Assembly: GCA_934318045.1 (NCBI GenBank)
Contig: CAKREY010000009.1
Location: forward strand, 27,295-91,294
Direction: 5' to 3'
Origin: Coprococcus_C sp934318045
GTDB lineage: Bacteria; Bacillota; Clostridia; Lachnospirales; Lachnospiraceae
Length of the DNA: 64,000 nucleotides
The notes beneath the pieces were generated by a model that was not told the origin of the DNA, did not search any database, and was given only the letters and a program-made list of their open reading frames with translations. The position numbers were made by a program, and so were the translations under genes. Below, piece by piece: positions 59,210-64,000 of the stretch. Position 1 is the first letter of the stretch. Each line of letters starts with the position of its first letter.

Positions 59210-61647
59210 GACTAGAATATACAGAGCAGGCGCGGGAAGTGCTTGCTGTGATGGAGGAGACTGCGCACCGGCTTCGGTTTGGCTATATCGGGACAGAACA
59301 CCTGCTATATGGTCTGCTTAGCTGCCCGGATGTAACTGCATGGAAAATTCTGGCGGAGAATGGTGCGGATGAGTCTTTTGTAGAGAAATATCTGGAACAA
59401 AATAGCGGAACGAAAAAATCCGCAAAGATGCTGGTTTATTCAGGCAAGCTGACTGAAGTACTGGAACAGGCAGAAAAAGAGGCGGATCGTTTCCGTGACG
59501 AAAAAACAGGTACGGAACACATACTGCTTGCTATCTTAAAATCCGTGGATTCGATTGCAATCAAGCTCTTGAATTCCATGAATGTGAATCTGCAGAAAAC
59601 ATTTGTGGACACGTTGACTGCACTTGGCATGGATATGATGCAGGCAAAGCGTGAACTTGGACTGTTGAAAAATCCTAAAAATAAGAAGAAATCGTCTTCG
59701 CCGACGCTGGATCAGTATAGCCGGGACCTGACTGCACTTGCAAAAGAGGATGCGTTGGATCCGGTAGTGGGACGGACAGCAGAAGTGGAACGTGTGATGC
59801 AGATTCTTTGCCGGCGCATGAAGAACAATCCATGCCTGGTTGGTGAACCGGGGGTTGGTAAAACAGCGGTTGTAGAAGGGCTGGCACAGATGATCGCGGC
59901 AGGCACGGTGCCGGAGATATTGGCAGACAAGCGCATTATGAGTCTGGATTTGTCTGGTATGGTTGCGGGATCAAAATATCGTGGTGAGTTTGAAGAGCGC
60001 ATCAAACGTGTCATAGCAGAAGTGACGGCTGCCGGTAATATTATTTTGTTTGTGGATGAACTGCACACATTGATTGGTGCCGGCGGTGCCGAAGGTGCAA
60101 TGGATGCATCCAATATATTAAAGCCGGCGCTTTCCCGCGGGGAAGTGCAAATGATCGGAGCAACGACACGGACAGAATATCGGAAGTATATTGAGAAAGA
60201 CGCAGCGTTGGAACGACGGTTCCAGCCGGTCTATGTGGAAGAACCGACACGCGAAGAGACAATTGCGATTTTGAAGGGGCTGCGTGGAAAGTATGAGCAG
60301 CACCATGGCGTTGCGATTACCGATGCAGCAATTGACGCTGCGACGGATTATGCAATCCGATACATCAACGATCGCTTCTTGCCGGATAAAGCAATTGATC
60401 TGATTGATGAAGCATCTTCGAGAAAAAAATTAGGAATATTTGCGGGAAACAAGTCTGCCTATCGTGCAGAAGAAACACAAAAGCGGCTGCAGGAAACGCT
60501 TGAAAAAGCACTTTCGGATGGCGATATAGAGCATGCGCAGAGCCTCAAGAAAGAAATCGACAAGAATGAGAAAAAAATAGAAAAGACAAAAAAACAGCTG
60601 CGTGAGAAAGAGCAGGAACATCTGCATGTAACCGAAGATGATGTGGCAGATGTCGTTTCTGTATGGACAAAAATTCCTGTAAGTAAGATCACGCAGACGG
60701 AATCCCAGCGGCTTCTGAGGCTTGAAGAGATTCTGCATAAGCGTGTAGTTGGTCAAAATGAAGCGGTCGAGACGGTAGCAAAGGCAATCCGTCGTGGAAG
60801 AGTCGGGCTGAAAGACCCGAAGCGGCCGATTGGATCATTTTTATTCCTTGGTCCGACAGGCGTCGGAAAAACGGAACTTTCCAAAGCGCTTGCTGAGGCA
60901 ATGTTTGGAAATGAAAATGCCATCATCCGCGTGGATATGTCTGAATATATGGAGAAACACAGCGTATCGAAGATGATAGGTTCTCCTCCGGGCTATGTCG
61001 GTTTTGAGGAGGGCGGACAACTCTCGGAGCGCGTGAGAAAAAATCCGTATTCGGTTATTCTGTTTGATGAGATCGAAAAGGCACATCCGGATGTATTTAA
61101 TGTATTATTGCAAGTACTCGATGATGGACGAATCACCGATTCCCAGGGACGGACAGTTGATTTTAAAAATACGATCATCATCATGACAAGTAATGCCGGT
61201 GCACAGCGGATTATAGATCCGAAAAAACTTGGATTTTCCAGTGCAGAAGATGCGGATTCCGAACATAAGGATATGAAGAATAATGTCATGGAAGAAGTAA
61301 AACGGATGTTCAAACCGGAGTTTTTGAACCGGATTGATGACATTATTGTATTTCGTGCGCTTTCAAAAGATGATGTCAAAGGGATTGCTGCATTGATGTT
61401 GAAGGAACTGAAAAAACGCCTTGCAAAACAGATGGAAATCACGCTTACGTATGGCGATACAGTCAAAAACTTTGTTTTTGAGAAAGGATATGACAAAAAA
61501 TATGGCGCCAGACCGTTGAAACGCGCAATCCAGAACTACATTGAAGATCCTCTCGCAGAGGAAATTCTGTCCGGGAAGATTCAGGCGTCTGACAAGGTAA
61601 GCATGACAGTAACGGATGGCAAGGTGAAGTTTATAAAAAAATCATAA
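59206..61647 (+). CDS. clpC: ClpC-type AAA+ chaperone / Clp protease ATPase
   Basis: An 813-residue Hsp100 unfoldase that feeds substrates to ClpP. Two N-terminal Clp_N repeats (1-145) are followed by AAA domain 1, with Walker A GEPGVGKTAV near 213 and ILFVDELHTLIGAGG. A ClpC-type middle domain coiled coil lies at about 415-470. AAA domain 2 has GPTGVGKTEL near 549 and ILFDEIEKAHPDV. The ClpP-binding loop reads KKLGFSS near 673-679, so ClpP interaction is expected. It lacks the neighbouring ctsR, mcsA and mcsB genes of the classical operon and is coupled to a GntR regulator. Confidence 0.95.
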   Translation: MRLEYTEQAREVLAVMEETAHRLRFGYIGTEHLLYGLLSCPDVTAWKILAENGADESFVEKYLEQNSGTKKSAKMLVYSGKLTEVLEQAEKEADRFRDEKTGTEHILLAILKSVDSIAIKLLNSMNVNLQKTFVDTLTALGMDMMQAKRELGLLKNPKNKKKSSSPTLDQYSRDLTALAKEDALDPVVGRTAEVERVMQILCRRMKNNPCLVGEPGVGKTAVVEGLAQMIAAGTVPEILADKRIMSLDLSGMVAGSKYRGEFEERIKRVIAEVTAAGNIILFVDELHTLIGAGGAEGAMDASNILKPALSRGEVQMIGATTRTEYRKYIEKDAALERRFQPVYVEEPTREETIAILKGLRGKYEQHHGVAITDAAIDAATDYAIRYINDRFLPDKAIDLIDEASSRKKLGIFAGNKSAYRAEETQKRLQETLEKALSDGDIEHAQSLKKEIDKNEKKIEKTKKQLREKEQEHLHVTEDDVADVVSVWTKIPVSKITQTESQRLLRLEEILHKRVVGQNEAVETVAKAIRRGRVGLKDPKRPIGSFLFLGPTGVGKTELSKALAEAMFGNENAIIRVDMSEYMEKHSVSKMIGSPPGYVGFEEGGQLSERVRKNPYSVILFDEIEKAHPDVFNVLLQVLDDGRITDSQGRTVDFKNTIIIMTSNAGAQRIIDPKKLGFSSAEDADSEHKDMKNNVMEEVKRMFKPEFLNRIDDIIVFRALSKDDVKGIAALMLKELKKRLAKQMEITLTYGDTVKNFVFEKGYDKKYGARPLKRAIQNYIEDPLAEEILSGKIQASDKVSMTVTDGKVKFIKKS

Positions 61648-61660
61648 ATTTGTACAAAAA

Positions 61661-61704
61661 TTACGTAAGAATTTGTAGATATTTACGTAAAATTATTGTA
61701 TAAT
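61661..61704 (+). promoter_or_regulatory. Paired TTACGTAA sites with a -10 element
   Basis: The 8-bp palindrome TTACGTAA occurs at 61661-61668 and 61683-61690, 22 bp apart, each followed by AAATT or GAATT. A perfect TATAAT follows at 61699-61704. The -35 is not convincing, and the sites cover its place, so they may bind an activator or repressor of the 61767 gene. Confidence 0.55.
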
Positions 61705-61766
61705 GAAAAAGACAAAACGTAAAAGATTAAATCTCAGATATAAAATACAATACGGAGGAATAGAAT

Positions 61767-62180
61767 ATGGCAGTAATTGATGAGCTGATCCGCGAAGAAG
61801 ATACAGGAGCTCTGAGTTTTGGAAACTATGCGCTTGCATCAAAGACAAAAAAGGATGGATTCCAGTATCAGGGTGACAGTTATAAGATCAAGACATTCCG
61901 CGAGATTACAAAACTCGAGCGAAATGGCATGTTTGTATACGAGTCAGTTCCTGGCACCGTTGTTCATGATTTCCGTGCGACGGACAAGGCAGTGAATTTC
62001 GTGGTAGAAGGCGAAGAAGATTCCCAGATTACGCTGGAGCTTGAAGCAGAAAAGGAATACAAGATTCATATTGACAAGGTCTATGTTGGAAAGATGAAGA
62101 CAAACCTTGGCGGCAAACTGAATTTAAGTGTAGAACTTGAACCATCCAAGCTTGTAGATATTCTGGTAGAGAAGATCTGA
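61767..62180 (+). CDS. Small beta-rich protein of unknown function
   Basis: A 137-residue soluble protein. The sequence alternates in a way that suggests beta strands (GMFVYESVPGTVVHDF, VNFVVEGEEDSQITLELE, KEYKIHIDKVYVG), ending with KLNLSVELEPSKLVDILV. I remember related Clostridial proteins listed as 'endosialidase', a label without any visible catalytic support, so I leave the function open. It has a strong GGAGG, its own promoter region with paired palindromes, and a terminator, so it is a well-expressed single gene between clpC and radA. Confidence 0.8.
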   Translation: MAVIDELIREEDTGALSFGNYALASKTKKDGFQYQGDSYKIKTFREITKLERNGMFVYESVPGTVVHDFRATDKAVNFVVEGEEDSQITLELEAEKEYKIHIDKVYVGKMKTNLGGKLNLSVELEPSKLVDILVEKI

Positions 62181-62205
62181 TTTAAAATCTGATTACAGAG
62201 ATGAT

Positions 62206-62250
62206 AAGGCTGTCACACCGGGCGTCAAACCTGGTCTGACAGCCTTTTTT
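62206..62250 (+). terminator. Intrinsic terminator
   Basis: A 10-bp stem AAGGCTGTCA/TGACAGCCTT encloses a further ACCGGG/CCTGGT stem and is followed by T6. Confidence 0.93.
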
Positions 62251-62353
62251 GGTGCAATATTCTATAGGCTGGTTAATGTTCATTAAGCTGACAGTATAGA
62301 TAGATGGTATGCAATTCATGTTATGCTGGACAACAGGAATGGAGGAGAATGAG

Positions 62354-63709
62354 ATGGCAAAAGAAAAGCAGGTCTTTTTTTGTAAAGAATGCGGATATGA
62401 ATCTTCAAAATGGCAGGGCCAGTGCCCGGGCTGTCATGCATGGAATACATTTGTCGAAGAAACCGTAAAGGTTGGAGCAAAAAATACAGCGAAACTGCAA
62501 AAAGATGCAGTCAGCCCGATGGGAATACTGGAAGTCACGACTGCAGAGGAGAGCCGGATTTCAACAGGAATGCGGGAATTAGACCGTGTGCTTGGTGGTG
62601 GAATCGTGAAGGGGTCGCTGGTGCTTGTCGGCGGAGATCCGGGTATCGGAAAATCAACGATTCTTCTGCAGATGTGCAGGAATCTTGTCCACGAAAATGT
62701 AGACGTATTATATGTTTCCGGAGAGGAATCCCTGTCACAGATCAAAATGCGGGCAGAACGGATTGGTGTGTTTGAGAAAAATATGTTGCTGCTCTGCGAC
62801 AATGATATGGATAATATTGAGGTAGTTATAAAAAAGAATACTCCACGCGTTGTCATCATAGATTCGATACAGACAATGGTTGTCGATGAGGTCGGATCTG
62901 CGCCGGGGACAGTGACACAGGTGCGGGAAGTTACAGCCCGGTTGATGCAGATTGCGAAGCAATATGGGATTGCAATCTTTATTGTCGGACATGTGACAAA
63001 AGAAGGAAATGTGGCTGGTCCACGTACATTGGAACATATGGTAGACTCTGTGCTATATTTTGAAGGTGACAGAAACCATGGGTTCCGGATTCTGCGAGGC
63101 GTAAAAAACCGGTTTGGCTCAACAAATGAAATCGGTGTATTTACGATGACAGAAAAAGGACTCGACGAGGTGGACAATCCATCCCAAGCGCTTTTAAACG
63201 GACGTCCGCAGAATGTCTCCGGTTCCGTTGTTGTATCATCTTTGGAAGGAACACGTCCGATTCTTGTCGAACTGCAGGCGCTTGTATGTCAGACAAACTT
63301 CAATATGCCAAGGCGGACGGCGGTCGGAGTTGATTACAACCGTGTAAATCTCATTCTGGCGGTTATGGAAAAACGGGTTGGTATGAATTTGTGGGGATAT
63401 GATGTCTATGTCAATATCGCCGGAGGCATGAAAATAAATGATACCGCGGTAGATCTCGGAGTGGCATTTTCTGTTGCATCGAGTATGAACAACAAAGCAG
63501 TTCCCGGGGATGCGATGATCATCGGGGAGATTGGACTGGCAGGAGAAATCCGTGGTGTGACAAATGTGATGCAGCGTGTCAAAGAAGCGGATAAGATGGG
63601 ATTTGCAACCTGTATCATCCCGAAATCCAATTATGATAAAGCAATGGAAAAACTGGGCATAAAAATCATATGCGTATCCACACTTACAGAGGCACTTTCC
63701 CTATTATAG
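62354..63709 (+). CDS. radA: DNA repair protein RadA (Sms)
   Basis: RadA is a RecA-like helicase that helps branch migration in recombination and repair, and in transformation. The 451-residue protein has an N-terminal zinc finger (CKECGYESSKWQGQCPGC), Walker A GGDPGIGKST near 93, the RadA-specific KNRFG at about 251-255, and a C-terminal Lon-like domain with NMPRRTAVGVDYNRVNLILA core TAVGVD and GEIGLAGEIRGV. I chose the ATG at 62354, eight bases after GGAGG; the upstream reading from 62309 has no ribosome binding site. It is on its own after a terminator, before the rRNA promoters. Confidence 0.96.
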   Translation: MAKEKQVFFCKECGYESSKWQGQCPGCHAWNTFVEETVKVGAKNTAKLQKDAVSPMGILEVTTAEESRISTGMRELDRVLGGGIVKGSLVLVGGDPGIGKSTILLQMCRNLVHENVDVLYVSGEESLSQIKMRAERIGVFEKNMLLLCDNDMDNIEVVIKKNTPRVVIIDSIQTMVVDEVGSAPGTVTQVREVTARLMQIAKQYGIAIFIVGHVTKEGNVAGPRTLEHMVDSVLYFEGDRNHGFRILRGVKNRFGSTNEIGVFTMTEKGLDEVDNPSQALLNGRPQNVSGSVVVSSLEGTRPILVELQALVCQTNFNMPRRTAVGVDYNRVNLILAVMEKRVGMNLWGYDVYVNIAGGMKINDTAVDLGVAFSVASSMNNKAVPGDAMIIGEIGLAGEIRGVTNVMQRVKEADKMGFATCIIPKSNYDKAMEKLGIKIICVSTLTEALSLL

Positions 63710-63760
63710 AGTTGATAAAATTAAGTGATAAAAAAATTTGAAAAAAATTGTAAAAAACTG

Positions 63761-63789
63761 TTGACTTTCAAAAATCAGAGTGATATTAT
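63761..63789 (+). promoter_or_regulatory. Promoter P1 of a probable rRNA operon
   Basis: TTGACT (63761-63766) and TATTAT (63784-63789) are spaced by 17 bases, preceded by an A/T-rich upstream stretch. Confidence 0.7.
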
Positions 63790-63868
63790 AAGCAAGCTGT
63801 CGCTGATGCGACGTACAAAAAAGAGTCCATGAATCAGCTCGAAGATGAAAAAGAAATGAAAAAAGTTC

Positions 63869-63897
63869 TTGACATAGAGTATGAAATGTGATATCTT
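63869..63897 (+). promoter_or_regulatory. Promoter P2 of a probable rRNA operon
   Basis: A perfect TTGACA (63869-63874) and TATCTT (63892-63897) are spaced by 17 bases. Tandem promoters of this kind are typical of rrn operons. Confidence 0.7.
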
Positions 63898-64000
63898 AAA
63901 GAAGTCGCCGCGGAAAGCGGATGACAAAGAACCTTTGACAAATTAATAACATGTGAACCCTGAAAATTTCTTTAAGATATTTTCAAGGATTTGATACAAA
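63898..64000 (+). other. Probable rRNA operon leader
   Basis: After P2 there is a small CCGC/GCGG hairpin and the boxA-like CCTTTGACAAATTAATAAC (63931-63950), as found ahead of 16S rRNA in Firmicutes. The 16S gene itself is not reached. Apart from the two promoters, this leader and a GTCGC/GCGAC hairpin near 63799, the 291 bases after radA hold nothing else. Confidence 0.6.

Overview
The window reads as a low-to-moderate GC chromosomal segment from an anaerobic Firmicute of class Clostridia, most like the Lachnospiraceae. The grounds are AGGAGG ribosome binding sites, TTGACA/TATAAT-type promoters spaced 17 bp, a ferredoxin-dependent four-subunit 2-oxoacid oxidoreductase, the dgt-dnaG-rpoD-trmK-nif3 block, RNase P RNA and ClpC. 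The family-level placement is inference. Genes are tightly packed. I saw no insertion sequence, prophage, CRISPR array or tRNA gene.

Left part (1-18 kb): a run of four glycosyltransferases, probably the end of a surface-polysaccharide locus, meets argG tail to tail. argG and argC-argJ-argB are divergent and share a regulatory region with six phased TGCATAA-like repeats, which are candidate ArgR sites. A 149-nt, almost fully self-complementary element lies between argC and argJ. A four-helix YdcZ-type transporter follows. Next come comEA, a response regulator, an adenosine deaminase on the opposite strand, the sensor kinase, a GerMN lipoprotein, comEC and holA. DNA-uptake genes thus bracket a two-component system that is split by an inverted gene.

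Middle (18-41 kb): the porGDAB operon on the minus strand, a divergent pair of membrane proteins of unknown function, an aconitase-family hydratase, a DUF1836 regulator under a perfect palindrome, a CNNM/CorC-type membrane protein, O-acetylhomoserine sulfhydrylase, a lipid-linked-sugar type glycosyltransferase, a phospholipase C-like protein, a small Cys-rich protein, an ABC-F ATPase and a membrane-anchored alpha/beta hydrolase that has lost its nucleophile. A highly expressed-looking sugar ABC importer follows (binding protein plus two permeases, no ATPase), with two strong hairpins after the binding-protein gene. A PrsA/SurA-like lipoprotein closes this part.

Right part (41-64 kb): the macromolecular-synthesis block dgt-dnaG-rpoD-trmK-nif3, a nucleoside kinase, rnpB on the minus strand, a nitroreductase, a LytTR/GHKL two-component system, a coiled-coil protein, a thioesterase and metF. 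Then a LacI-type-sensor/GGDEF fusion on the minus strand, purM-purN-purD, a YtrA-type GntR regulator overlapping clpC, a small beta-rich protein behind two TTACGTAA palindromes, and radA. The window ends in what looks like the tandem promoters and leader of a ribosomal RNA operon whose 16S gene lies beyond the right edge.

Most genes are housekeeping. The items most worth a second look are the argC-argJ element, the pseudo-hydrolase, the DUF1836 palindrome, the unknown pair at 21.6-23.8 kb, the LacI-GGDEF fusion and the GntR-ClpC pairing.
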